From Lobosporangium transversale (lineage: Eukaryota; Mortierellomycota; Mortierellomycetes; Mortierellales; Mortierellaceae), in assembly GCF_002105155.1 (NCBI RefSeq), contig NW_019028987.1, positions 612,501 to 676,500 on the forward strand: a stretch of DNA of 64,000 nt. The letters run 5' to 3'. Positions within the stretch are counted from its first letter, which is position 1, and every line of letters begins with the position of its first letter. The position numbers and the translations under genes were made by a program. Positions 49,420 through 61,421 of this stretch are shown here, in pieces. Below the pieces are notes generated by a model, which saw only the letters and a list, made by a program, of their open reading frames with translations, was not told where the DNA came from and ran no database searches.

Positions 49420-51830
49420 CCGCCTCTTCACTTCTCCACCTCTTTATCTCTCCACCTCTCCACCTCCCCACCTCTTGAAAAGTAAGTCTCGATCGCAGTC
49501 CTTTGTCAAATACATTCACACACAAGCACACACGCACACACTTCTTCTGTCTCTCCCTGTGCCTCTTTATGTCATCACCAACTCTCGCTCAGACGCGAGC
49601 GTTGCCTTTTCTTGCCGTCACTACTTTATACTAAACTACATACTTTTTGTCTCCGTACTATACCAAAGGCAAAATAACCCCCAAGAGCGGTAAACAGCGA
49701 GGAAACGAGGTAAGAGAAAGTAAGGTAAGGAAGGGAAGCGGCAAGCAACCAACAAAAGAAAGAGAAATAAGAAAGAGAAAGGAACACCGAGAAAGAGCGA
49801 ATGAAAATAAACTAAGGAAGAGAAGCACATAGGAAGAGTAAGCGAAAGCAAATAAGAAAAAAAAAAGAGAGAGAAAGAAAGGGGAAGGGAAAGTCGAGAA
49901 AGAACAAACGGAAGCATAGCAAAGAAGTAAAGCGAGGGAAAAGAACAAACAAAAATATATGTAAGAAATGTCGACACCTATAAATGAAAATATGATAAGA
50001 AAGAAAAGCAAAAGGGAAAAAAATGTAAGATATGGCAAGGACGGGAAGCACTGAAGAAAAGAAAAGAAAAAAAAAGAAAACAAAAAAGAAATGGAGGCAC
50101 AAATGAAAGCATAATAAGAAAGAGAAGCACAGAAGGGAAACAAACGAAAGTATAACAAGGAAAACCAAACACACACATACACGCACACACAAAGAGAAAC
50201 AAAGGAAGCTACAATAAGAAAAGGAAGCTATAATAAGAAAAGGGAGAAAACAAATGAAAACAACGTAAGAAAGCGAAGCATCGAAGGGAAACAAAGGAAA
50301 GGATAACTCGAAAGTGAAGCGTCGAAGAGAAGCACATGAAAGTATATTTAAAAAGTGACGAGCCAAGGAAAACAAATGAGGAAGTGAAGCAGCAAAAAAG
50401 AAAGCATAACAAGGAAGTGAAGCAGCAAGAAAGAAAGCATAACAAGGAAGTGAAGCAGGGAAGAAAAACAAAGAATAGATAGTAAAAAGGTGAAGTGTCG
50501 AGAAAAGCAAATGAAAAAATAACAAGAAAGCGAAGCAATGAAGGAAAGCGTAATAGAACATAACACGAAAGAGATGCGCCCAGGATAACATAGAAAAGAA
50601 TAACAAAAGTGAAGTACCGAAAAAGAGATGAAAGCATAACAGGAAAGTCAAGCATGGAAGAAAGAAATGAAAGCGTAGCAATCAAGTGAGGCACTGAAGG
50701 ATAAAATATGGAAGCGTAAAAAGGAAGTGAACCATCAAAGGCTAACAAGAGAGTGAAGCACCAAAGGATAACAAAAAGTAACCATCAAAAGATAACAGGA
50801 AATGAACCAGCAAAGAATAACAAGTGAAGCACCAAAGGATAACAGGGAAATGAATCATCAGAGGATAACAAGGAAATGAACCATCAAAGCGCAGCAAGAA
50901 AGTGAAGCAGCAAAGAATAATAAAAAAGGAAGTATCAAAGGATAGCAAGAAAGTAGACCGGCAAAGGATAGCAAGAAAGTGAACCAGCAAAGGATAGCAA
51001 GAAAGTGAACCAGCAAAGAATAACAAGGAAACGAACTAGCAAAGGATAGCAAGAAAGTAAACCATCAAAGGATAACAAGAGAGAGAACCAGTAAAGGAAA
51101 AAATATAATAAGTGTTAAAGGAACACAAACGAAAGCATGACAAGTAGAAAGAAAAACAAGTGAAAGCAAATGAAAATACAGGAAAGAAAGCAAATACCGG
51201 AAAGAAGTTTTTTTCTTTATATTTTTTTTTCTTCAAGGGTAAGGGACTGTATAGGGTGGTAGGGTGGACAGTCTCAAGTAAACAAGGCAATTATCAAGAA
51301 GTAAATGAAAGTACAAGATAGTGAAGCATCAAAGGATAACCAGTAAGTAAAGCATCAAAGGATAATAAGAAAGTAAACCTTCAAAGGATAATAAGAAAGT
51401 GAACCCATCATAGGATAACAAGAAAGTGTACCAGCAAAGGAGAATGAGTCAAAAGATAACAAGTGTTAAAGGAATACAAACGAAAGCATGGCAAGAAAGT
51501 AGAAAGAAAAACAAACGGAAGTATAGCAAGGAAGTGAAAGCAAATGAAAATACAGGAAAGAAAGCGAATACCGGAAAGAAGTTTTTTTTATATATATTTT
51601 TTTCTTCCTCAAGGGTAAGGGACTGTATAGGGTGGTAGGGTGGACAGTCTCAGGTAAGTAAGGTAAGTACCAAGAAGTCAATGAAAGTAAAAGTAAGAAA
51701 AGAAAACACCAAATAACGAAATGCAAAGAAAAAGTAAACGAAAGTACTAACGAAGAAGAGAAGTAGCAGAAAAGGCTAATAAAGTGCGGGACAGGACAAA
51801 AAAGCAAGAAAGACTACACCATTGGATGTC
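49420..51830. repeat. Purine-rich degenerate minisatellite (right arm)
   Basis: The mirror image of the left-arm array, here purine-rich on the plus strand, with the same 26-bp period and the same internal 120-bp duplication. Confidence 0.85.
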
Positions 51831-52869
51831 CGACCCTGTATCAAAGGCGCGTCTCCAGAACATTTGGACACTCTCGCTTTCGAACACTCGTGAAAAAAAG
51901 GCAAGAGTATAATTATATCTGTGAATGTGCTATTATTATTTGATTGATACCTGATTTACATGTTGCTTCATGGGAGCAATCCAGCACTTGCACTAATTAT
52001 TCTTTCATATCTTTTTACTACTATTATCTTTATAACAATGAGGATGTAAACAAGACCTGCCGCTACCGTATAATTAATGGTATCATAAATAGAGATTTAA
52101 TGTTTCTACTATAATGAAGTGTTCTTGATTCAGGCCTCATTTCTTGCAGACTTCTGCTTTTGGTGCCTGATGTTTGTTCTTGTTTTCTTTTATCTTGTGA
52201 ACGAGGCATCTCTTAGATGAATATTATTATACCCGAAGAGAGGCGTCTTTGATGAGAGGACATACAAGAAAGGCAAACCTTCGCCTACGACGGAGTTAAA
52301 ACACCACCAATCCCTCTTCTGCTGAAATGACTTTCCGCCCAGTGTGGTGTCATGAGAAAAAGTAAATTTATTATTTTAGATCTTTTATTGGCCATAATGG
52401 GTACGATCTTTTATTGGCCATAATGGGTACGATCTTCATGCAGTTCTTTAACAGAAGATTGTTGGCATATGCTCTTTTTCAATAGTTCTAGATTCTCGGC
52501 GCTGATTGTTTTTGAAATGGGGGCCTTTATGGCTCTAAGATCATCAAGTTGTCATCCCCATAACACGAATCTTTTGACTTGGGCCTCCTCTTGTTCAACA
52601 GGAAATGTTCAGAATGTTAACACTCTTGTGGTATTGGAAGAGATGGCAACTGTTATGGTTTGTGGAGTATCCATATAACAACGTTGACATCCATGTTCAG
52701 AAAGTGTGAACGACAATAAACATGTGAAACACGGAAACAACCAAAGCTGTATTTTTCTCTTACAGGTGATCTACGAAATGAAGTGGTCCATTGTATGGTG
52801 AGCATCTTCGTTTGAGGCAAGATATTCCTTGCAGTGATATACATGAGACGGATATAGTTTTTTACTATC

Positions 52870-53340
52870 ATGTCAACATTTTCATTTCTCTATTTCAGAA
52901 AAAAAAGAAAACTCATGTTGGTATGCTTAGTACATCAGTACGATACACTGCTTATATTCATTCTACCAGGCCCTGAATTGAGCGTATACATCACAAGTAT
53001 CAAAGTAACTACGAGTACAGTATCTCAAAGTTTTTCAAAGAAGATATCGCTATTCAAGGATGTCTACTTGGCAGACCTGTTTTCCCATCTGAAGTTTTGT
53101 CTCACAGATGCTAGTCTTTGTTCGTTCTCGTCCTCTATTCTCCTGTCAATAATTATGAAGTCTTGTAGTTTTTCACAGCACATGATCATAGAAGAAAATA
53201 TGGAGATGAGAATTCGATTTACAAACTCGATAGTATCACTATCTAATGAAGAGCAGGCTCATTACAACCTGGGGCTTCATACGGTCCGCAAAGAAAGCGG
53301 AAAGAGCGGAGCGCTGAACACTGCTGTCTTTGGACCCTGA
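52870..53340 (+). CDS. Unrecognised 156-codon frame in right arm (copy)
   Basis: Identical in translation to the minus-strand frame of the left arm. Coding status is equally uncertain: perfect conservation here reflects the recent duplication and is not evidence of selection. Confidence 0.25.
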   Translation: MSTFSFLYFRKKRKLMLVCLVHQYDTLLIFILPGPELSVYITSIKVTTSTVSQSFSKKISLFKDVYLADLFSHLKFCLTDASLCSFSSSILLSIIMKSCSFSQHMIIEENMEMRIRFTNSIVSLSNEEQAHYNLGLHTVRKESGKSGALNTAVFGP

Positions 53341-53510
53341 CTTTTTTGCTCAATCCTTTTTAGCTGGCCAAGTTGAATAATATAACGACTTAGGCTTATT
53401 ATACGAGAGCCGGGACCATATATATCCCCCTCCCCCCTTTTCTCTCTCATTCTTGCTTTTCTTTCTTCATGTACTGGCTCACTATCAAGATACGGATCCA
53501 CTTGGTAGCA

Positions 53511-54689
53511 GAGCAGAATTTATTCAATATGGGCATAAAATTTACATGTTAGATGCAAGCTTCCCTCTCTGACTGGATTCGAGCCTAGTATGCCTCTATC
53601 CATTTCATAAATGTGTGGTGTCAAACTCGTAAATTTCAAAAAAAAAAAAAAGTACGACTCCAAGGTCTTCATGACCGGGAAACATTAACAGATCATATCA
53701 ATAGCAGCATTACATCCGAAATGTGTTGTAGATGGATCCACGAGGCTAACCGGGATTTTTCCCTGGCGTGCATGGGTCGCTTCTACACCTAAGCATCTCA
53801 AATAAATAAAATTTACGAATTTGATACCACATATTTATGAAATTGATAGAGGCACATTACGAAACCATAGCTCCTATTTATGAAGTCTACGAACACATCT
53901 CGAAAAAGGATAATAAATAGAAATGGACATCTGTAAGGCCCTATTATTGATTCCATTGTTGTTTCCAAAGTATAATTGGTGTATCAGACTTTCTTTGAAA
54001 AAACACGCTAGATCGCTCGGACCCATTCCCCTAACATGATTATCTTTGACGGTTGCACATAATGACACGTAGCTCAACGAGTCTCCTGTTTAGTCGAGAC
54101 TGGACAAATATCATCTCTACAACATAACTAACATCCGGTGTTCAGAAGGAAGAAACAGTAGGATTCATCATCTAACGTCCATTGGTGTCTTTACTGGAGG
54201 CACTGCTGTGTTATTGAGAAGTATAATAACTCATATTAACTCTTAGTTTCGATAGTTTTTACATAAGAGAGTCGATACGGAGCTGTTATATCTAGAAAGA
54301 GAAGAGAAGACAGAGATTCATTTTTTCTGTAATAATGGCAGTTGCCTGCTTACCAATGAAGCTTAATTAGATGACGAGCACTATTAAACAGTATCAACTG
54401 CCGCGGAAAGCTTGCGGATATCTATAATTGTCTATTCAATATGTTCTGAGAGCCTTATCGTTTTATCTAAAAGTGCACATTTTGTCTAAAGACAACAATG
54501 ACCTTACGGCACTTGTAGGAGTCTGAGTGTTATGCTGTGAGAGTAATAGAGGGCTAAAATTGTTTTGCAAAGTGGGTTTCAGCCACAGTCAATATTCCTT
54601 GGACACTGTCTCACGTGCATAAACATCAGCGAGCCGATCAGCAAACACATGGGATTGAGAAAATTATTCATAAAGAGTAAACAAGCATC
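53511..54689. other. Intergenic, right flank of inverted duplication
   Basis: AT-rich, with no supportable gene or repeat. The last part is the CFAP20 promoter region. Confidence 0.5.
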
Positions 54690-55824
54690 ATGTTTAAAAA
54701 TACATTCCAAGTAAGTTGAGCTGCATATACTTACTAGATCAAGTTAAATCTTGTCATGTCTGTGATCAGCAACTTTGTTCTTAATGTTAATTCTTCACCG
54801 AAATATGTTATCATGCATACAGTCAGGCTTCTTGTCTATATTTTATAGTCTTGGGTGAGTACATTTGAACTCAATTTAATACAACCGAATGTATTTTACC
54901 ATGATATTAACTGAAATGACTATATTTCTATTAAATAAGATCGGATCCATTACAACTCTGGGCAAAATGCGTCGGACCACCATCTTCAACTTCTCCCAAA
55001 GTAAACGCGACACCGTCGTCCGCAATAGCTTCATCCAATGATTCAAATACAACACAAGCTACTACACCACTTTCACAATCAGAGTCGCATATTGAATTTG
55101 TTGTCGATAATATCCTCAACTCTCAGGTTTTGGAGTTGCTCTCAACCAACCTTTCTTCAACTTTCATTACGACCCCGCCCCTGATTACAAGAACATTAGG
55201 GATCAGACTACCGATCCTTGTATTTCTGACGAAGAACATTGGGAAGTACTGGAGCTTTGAGGTTACTGTTTTGGATGACCGCGGAGAGAAACGAAGGTTC
55301 CGAGCATCTAATTTCCAGGTCGGGAACAAACACAAACATTGGCTTACCATTGTGAAATTCAAGGATGACGAATCAAGTTAACTTTCTCTATGATGACCTC
55401 AGCTTTGGATGAAATGTTATCCCTACTTCATACTTCTTGTGCATGCAATAGCTGGACCATTAGAACTTACACAAGCACAACATATACGAACATTTTAATG
55501 ACTAACAATACGATTTATATTTTCATTATCTTTACACATTTCAACATCCCTTATTCTCTGTTATTTGGCGTGTTTGTTTAGACTTCAACACGTGTCAAGC
55601 CGCATATCACCACTATGCCATTGCGGATGGATCCAGGATGGAATCAGATTCAACTCAATCTTGCAGACTACACTAAGCGTGCGTACGGAACAGCGTATGT
55701 AGAAACACAAAGGATCACAGTCAACGCCAGTTGTAGAATACGCAGAATTTATTTTTCAGATCGATTGGTTCAAGAGAGTGATCTTCCAGCTGAATTCAAG
55801 CTATACTTACCTGTAGTGAAGTGA
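54690..55824 (+). CDS. CFAP20: Cilia- and flagella-associated protein 20 (CFAP20/Bug22)
   Basis: Four exons: 54690-54710 (only 21 nt, MFKNTFQ), 54823-54854, 54940-55318 and 55582-55824, giving 224 residues. The order of conserved blocks is [99 protein letters not shown] and [11 protein letters not shown]. These define the CFA20 (DUF667) fold. Between LQLW and the conserved STTFITTP-like strand (here SSTFITTPP) lies a Ser/Thr/Ala-rich stretch replacing the usual segment and making the protein about 30 residues longer than the 193-residue animal form. The third donor (CAG|GTCGGG) is poor but the only one that keeps the frame. Family knowledge: an axonemal doublet inner-junction component, also reported in nuclei. 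Confidence 0.93.
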
Positions 55825-57042
55825 CCATGAACTCTCATTCAGTGTAAGCCCTCTACATTTCTAAAAGAATCTTTATTTTATTGCTTAAATCCCAGTTATT
55901 AACGAAAAGGAGTGCTTGAACATTGATCAGCTAAATAAACATTATGTTAGCTGGGTTGTCAAACAATAGTTGCAAGTTTTAAACCAGCTTGGACCTTGGT
56001 TTTTGTGTTAAAGCTTCTCATTGCAGGCATTAGAGGTTAAAGCAGCTAGTCAGCTAGATTTTCGTAGAGCTTCATTGTCTCGATAGAGACTCTTTAGAAA
56101 ATTGATATATCACCATATCATTATGCTAGGCGGCCCTTGGATTCAGTCGATTCATTGACATTCCTTAATAGAATGAAAAAAAAAATGTTTAAAAGTCTCT
56201 GTAGGTTACTTGCCTGGCATAGAAATATGCTGATCAGCTCAGCGTCTTTGATAGTTGAATATTCAAGTCTGCTCAGAATCAAGAGTATTAAGAGGTAGTG
56301 TGGAGATAGAGTCAATTGGCACCACTAGTATCAGCAATGATGGTGCCATTTCTATTGGCGTTGATGATACTGACGTAAGGAAAAGTAACTCAAATTTGAA
56401 GGAGTCTATTAAAAATATTCAGGAGACTATGTCAAAGGCACTGTTATTTGGTCTGCGTATCTTTGACGTCTCGCATCCTCAATATTCCAAAAAAAATAAG
56501 ATTGGACGATGTTTCTCATTAATGCCGCGTATTTTAATTAATAAGAAAAGCGGGGCCAGAAGGATATTGATGCCGACTTCATTTCTCAAGATAAAGGATA
56601 CGCACATACGGACAACGTATACCATGATAATATGCAAGACAAAAAGGACGAAACCGACAAGTCCGTAAAACAGTACGATTGCCGCCGCAAAGGTGAAGAA
56701 TACGAGAGCAAGAACTGGCAAGTTCGACAAGTAAGGAAACGACTACTGCCCTTCAGATGCGGGCACAGGCCATTTCCGCGTCTATTGGCATGCACTCCCC
56801 TAACACGTGAATCAAGGTGTGACTGGTCTCCACAGAGTTGTGGTTAATTTCTGGCATGCAAAGGATGCTTGAAGAAAAGAAGGGACGCGCGTTGGCGCTG
56901 ACATCCTCTCAAGTTTGAGTCTTGTACATTTTTCTCATTCTTTCCATTTCCTTCATTTCCATATTGTACATTATCACCATTTGATTTATCTCAGCTTTAA
57001 ATAAAATCTCAATCAATATCAGAGTTAAAGAGCAATATAGCA
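55825..57042. other. Region between CFAP20 and UBE3C
   Basis: Apart from the doubtful frame listed at 56255-56668 nothing is recognisable. The last 100 bp are CT-rich leader sequence of the HECT ligase gene. Confidence 0.5.
56255..56668 (+). CDS. Unrecognised 137-codon frame
   Basis: An open frame without an ATG at its left end; the first internal ATG is at 56339. Contains ESIKNIQETMSKALLFGLRI followed by a basic tail. No family recognised. It could be an exon of an unknown gene, a remnant, or chance. Confidence 0.2.
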   Translation: MNIQVCSESRVLRGSVEIESIGTTSISNDGAISIGVDDTDVRKSNSNLKESIKNIQETMSKALLFGLRIFDVSHPQYSKKNKIGRCFSLMPRILINKKSGARRILMPTSFLKIKDTHIRTTYTMIICKTKRTKPTSP

Positions 57043-60000
57043 ATGTTTGACGGCAGCTACAAGTCCAGAAGAAACATTAACCTCGGGGGCAACAGGCAAC
57101 AGGTTGACAAGCAAAAGCTACTACGACAAGCTCAGGAAGAGCGCAGAATCCGAGAAGTAGAAAGGACGCGGCTCAGAGCAGCTGAACGCATCCAGGTAAA
57201 AGGTCTAATCTTTTTACGTGTATGGTATGATATCTTGGCTAGATTGGTCAAAGTCTTATCGTTTTTTCTTTATTTTAAGTCATGGTACCGCGGGAGAACT
57301 GTTGCCATTAAATTGCGACAGGATATTCGAACGAGCTGGGATAAAGAAACAGAAACGCTTGAGCAAAAGTTGTCAGATGTAGCCCTCGATCAGCTTTGTG
57401 ATATATCAGAGTCTTTAGTCCAACGGTTTTTGATTTTCTTTCGACCGCAGTATGACCATTCTCGACTCGTACGACTTTGTAATATTCTGATGACGAATGA
57501 AGCCGATACAGGCATATCCCTTGCTATTGCTTCTTTCCGTAGCTCTTCTGACCAGCACAATGGGTGGCGTATCCTTTTGGCACGACTATTGCCAGTGCTT
57601 CTGAAACATCTAGGAGAATATCCAACATGGTATGGCACATACAATCCTATATGTGTTTTCTATTTTCATAAGCAAGTTTGCCATAGATAAATGCGGGTTA
57701 ATACCAACCCACATGACTATTATTTATATTTTAATAGGATTGAAAGCGATTCAGCAACCGTTATAGCACTTCTCGATATGCTTACACTCAAAGATTCCTT
57801 TCAATCAGTACAAGACTCTGAGAAGATTGTTCTTGAGTTGTTAGAAACCCTATCAAGATCTGAAGCATTTTTATTTATTGCAGAATTTGTGGATCGGACT
57901 GTAAGTACGACAAGAACTGTAGACCTTTTCTATAGATGATGAATGGCGGATAGTTCTCTTGATCCATTGTTCTGAGCTATATTTCTCTCTTTACTTACAG
58001 TCATTATATGAAGAAGATCGACAGTCCGTGGCTAAAGCACTGCTACTCTCCATTCGCATATGCAGTACAAATGAGAACACGCAGGAATACTCTGTTTTGG
58101 ATCAATTTATCACTCAAATCCTTGCTATTCCTCTTTTGCCAAACCGTATATCGACGGAGACACTCACTTCGTTTACGTCACGTCTGCCTCTGGATCCAAT
58201 CCTACTACATTTATCAGCAAATTCATGTTCTACTATCGCGAAGCTACCGCAATCCAAGGTCTTTCCTCTTGTTGCCAACATTCTTGCCTTTGCGTATCAG
58301 CGTGTGGCAAACATGGCGCCTACAGTTTCAAATGCTTACCTCCGGGTACTCACGATGCTGATTGGAATGATTCCACAGTCCTTAGTAGATTCAGTCGCAA
58401 AGGAGCGCGCAGTGGATGATGATGAAGGTGAAGATGGCATGGACTGGGAAGTGGACGAGTCGCTAGGTCCCTCATCTGCTACGGATATGCAGGCATCGGC
58501 AGCTAGGCTAGATCCCAGAATCGTGAAGTGGCTTTCACTGGCTTACAATAGCAATCATCTAAATGACATCCTCGGTTCAGTAGAGCCCTCGATTGGAACG
58601 GTAACAACAGATAGAACTCAAGAAGTTTTCTCCTCGGAGTCTATAGGTCAAATTACACAGTTGCTTCTCAACCTTATAACTCTCTTTCCGTCACAAAAAA
58701 TCAACATTCTGAACAACCTAATATACTTTCGATTTGGCAGCAAGCCAAAACAAGCGCGCAGCGCTGGCAGTGGCAGATTTTTTGGGATTTCTATCATAAG
58801 GATTTTTCTGGATGCTTTTACATCCACAGCCCTATATGCTCAGCTGGCTCAACCAATGCAACAAGATTCATTACAGAAGTTCCAATTGGCATTAGACTCT
58901 GGACATGAAAAGGCTTGGAGCCTACTAGCCTTTGTCTCGGAGCTTTACTGTCAGATTTTAATCACCATGGGTGATGATGAGTTCCATGATGAAACCAGGA
59001 ACCCTATCAGCCTTTCAAGTGTGGTCGCTCTATCATCTGTGGTTAGAGTAAGTATGGAAAGTAACAATGACCAATGTTTCATCCTATTTTCTGTCTGGAG
59101 AAAAAGAACCTTGACCTGAGAGCTCAAATTGTGAATAGGATATAGCTTTCTTGCTATGGTGGAATGACAATGCCTTCGATATGGGGTCGAATCTGCAGAA
59201 TCCAACTAACCTCAAGATCGGTTACTTGCGTGACATTACTACGAAACTCACAAGACAATTGCATGCACGAGAGTACGTATGAGTGGTTGCTTACTTGTTT
59301 AGTTGAGCTGTGAAAGAATTATATGACTAAATAATCATGTTAATAATATGGTTGGCTCAAATGAATTTGTAGCTCACGAAAATCATTTTGTCCAAAGGAT
59401 CACTGGCTGCTCTCGATGCCCTTGGATATGGCAGCGTTTAAAAGAGCGGTAATACAGGATGATGAAAATCTCCGTCTTCATCTAGCTAACCGTGATATAC
59501 CTGAGGAAGATATCCGAATGACTAGCGCTCACTTGGATTTGCTTGAGCAAAGCCCCAAAAAGCAGCTCAAGCGCTCCCAATTAGCACGTTTCAGCCCGAG
59601 GCTTGCTCTTTTAAGCAGCATTCCGTTTGTCATTCGCTTCGAAGATCGTGTGGCTATTTTCCGAGAATTTGTCGAAGCAGATCGCCAAAGGAGGCCTCAT
59701 GCATCGCTTTTTCCTCTTCACCCTATTGGTCAAGCGCGAATCCGTCGTGGCCATGTGTTTGAGGATGGCTTTGACCAACTCAATGACCTTGGTAAGGCAT
59801 TATCTATAGTTTCTAGTTATCAAAAGACTAATTTTCCAATGAGATAATGTTTTACTGTGAAGTCAATAACTCAAAAAATCAAAATGGTCATTGTATAGGC
59901 TCACGGCTCAAGGACCGAATTTCAATCAGTTTTATTGATCAGTTCGGGGTACCTGAAGCTGGTATTGATGGTGGCGGCGTTTTTAAAGAGTTTCTGACAT

Positions 60001-60991
60001 CGCTTGTGCATGAAGCATTTGACACAAATTATGGCTTGTTTATGAGCACATCAGACCAGCTACTATACCCTAATCCACACCGGTTCGCGCAGGAAAGGAC
60101 TCAACTGAAACACTACGAATTCTTAGGCCGAATCCTGGGCAAGGCTCTATACGAAGGGATTTTAGTTGATGCTGCCTTTGCAGGTTTCTTTTTGGCTAAA
60201 TGCCTGGGCCAAGTCAATTATTTGGATGATTTACCATCATTAGATCCAGAGCTTTATCGAGGTTTAATGTTCCTAAAGAATTACGATGGAAATGTTGAGG
60301 ATCTATCACTTTATTTCACTGTCGATGATGAAGGCAAGGCCTTAGAAACCTCTGAAACAAGACAGTTTTCCAGAGTAAGAACGTTTCACGTACTAACTTT
60401 TTCCTTAAATAATAAATAGAAATGGGTCGGACAATAACGCGTGATTTGATTGAAAACGGCAGCAACACGCTAGTCACCCGTGAGAACAGAATCCGTTACA
60501 TCTATCTTACAGCACACTACCGACTCAATACGCAGATTGACCGTCAATGCAGGGCTTTCTTTCATGGCCTCTCAGACCTCGTCGATCCGAAATGGTTGTG
60601 GATGTTCAATCAGCAAGAGCTTCAGGTCATGTTAGGAGGAGTGCAAACTCCGATCTCTCTGACAGATTTGGAACAGAACGTGGTATACTCTAATTTTGAG
60701 CGGACAGACCCTACAATCGAGTATTTCTGGTCAGTAGTTTGGGAGATGAGCGAGGAGGATCGGCGGCTGCTTGTCAAGTTTGTAACATCCTGCGCACGGC
60801 CGCCTCTTCTAGGGTTTGCAGAGTTGAACCCGAAGTTGTGTATCCGAAATGCAGGGAATGAGGAAGACAGACTGCCAACAAGTAGTACATGCATGAATCT
60901 GCTGAAACTACCAGCATTCACCACTCGGCAACGTCTGAAAGAGAAGCTGCTGTACGCTATTCACTCAGAGGCAGGGTTTGATCTGTCATAG
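57043..60991 (+). CDS. HECT-type E3 ubiquitin ligase, UBE3C/Hul5 family
   Basis: Eight exons (57043-57195, 57280-57629, 57738-57900, 58001-59047, 59139-59272, 59373-59791, 59899-60333, 60420-60991) join to 1090 residues, close to UBE3C (1083). The N-terminus MFDGSYKSRRNINLGG and an IQ-like helix (ERIQSWYRGRTVAIKLR) are family hallmarks. The C-terminal HECT domain begins near ISISFIDQFGVPEAGIDGGG; the N-lobe has FEFLGRILGKALYEG-like sequence. The catalytic cysteine is in SSTCMNLLKLPAF, about 32 residues from the end (Cys1058). An acidic stretch (DDDEGEDGMDWEVDE) lies mid-protein. Family knowledge: a proteasome-associated ligase that extends ubiquitin chains and acts in cytosolic protein quality control. 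The last intron needs a GC donor (GAAG|GCAAGG): using the nearby GTAAGA would break the frame. Confidence 0.95.
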
Positions 60992-61421
60992 ATTTTGTGT
61001 TCTCTACAGATTATAAACTATTGTTAATTTGAACAAAATTACACATATTTGAGTTTGGATGATGGCCGATGACTAAGTCTTTCACTTAGAACTGACAGTC
61101 ACTTTTTTTTTTCTTCAATTAACGTGGTCTGTGAGGTGTGCCTGGGCAACGACCGGATCGCTCCATGTGTGATAAAACGCAGGCATATAAAAAGAGGGGC
61201 ACTTTGATAGAAAGATGGCAGCAAGCATTTTGACTTTTCTCTTCCTCCTTTTACTTTTCCCCTCTCCCCACTCTTACCTCTCTCACCTTTCACTTCTCGC
61301 TTTTCTTCTTCCTCTCATTCCATCACTCATTCCTCCCCATTCGACGCCATACTTTTGAACAGTTAGCAGTCAGCCTTAGTAGATCCCACCTGATCTCATT
61401 AACTTGTATCGAACTGACGGA
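60992..61421. other. ARG5,6 promoter and leader region
   Basis: Contains a strongly CT-rich leader from about 61235 to 61330. A TGACTAA at about 61069 is one base from the Gcn4-type site TGACTCA and could link the gene to general amino-acid control, but a 7-mer is weak evidence. Confidence 0.5.

Larger units (their letters stand above)
49267..53510 (-). repeat. Right arm of a near-perfect inverted duplication
   Basis: Reverse complement of the left arm; see that entry for the pairing rule. Arm length is about 4244 bp. The homopolymer that differs is the 20-T run at about 49376-49395. Confidence 0.95.

Noticed and set aside
44160-53510. Interpretation as a giant transposon with long terminal inverted repeats (Polinton-like or foldback)
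   Set aside because: The spacer encodes no integrase, polymerase or transposase, there is no target duplication, and the arms end abruptly.
60375-60419. GT-AG intron using GTAAGA at 60375 in UBE3C
   Set aside because: It gives a frame ending in a stop within six codons, while the GC donor at 60334 restores the conserved HECT sequence.
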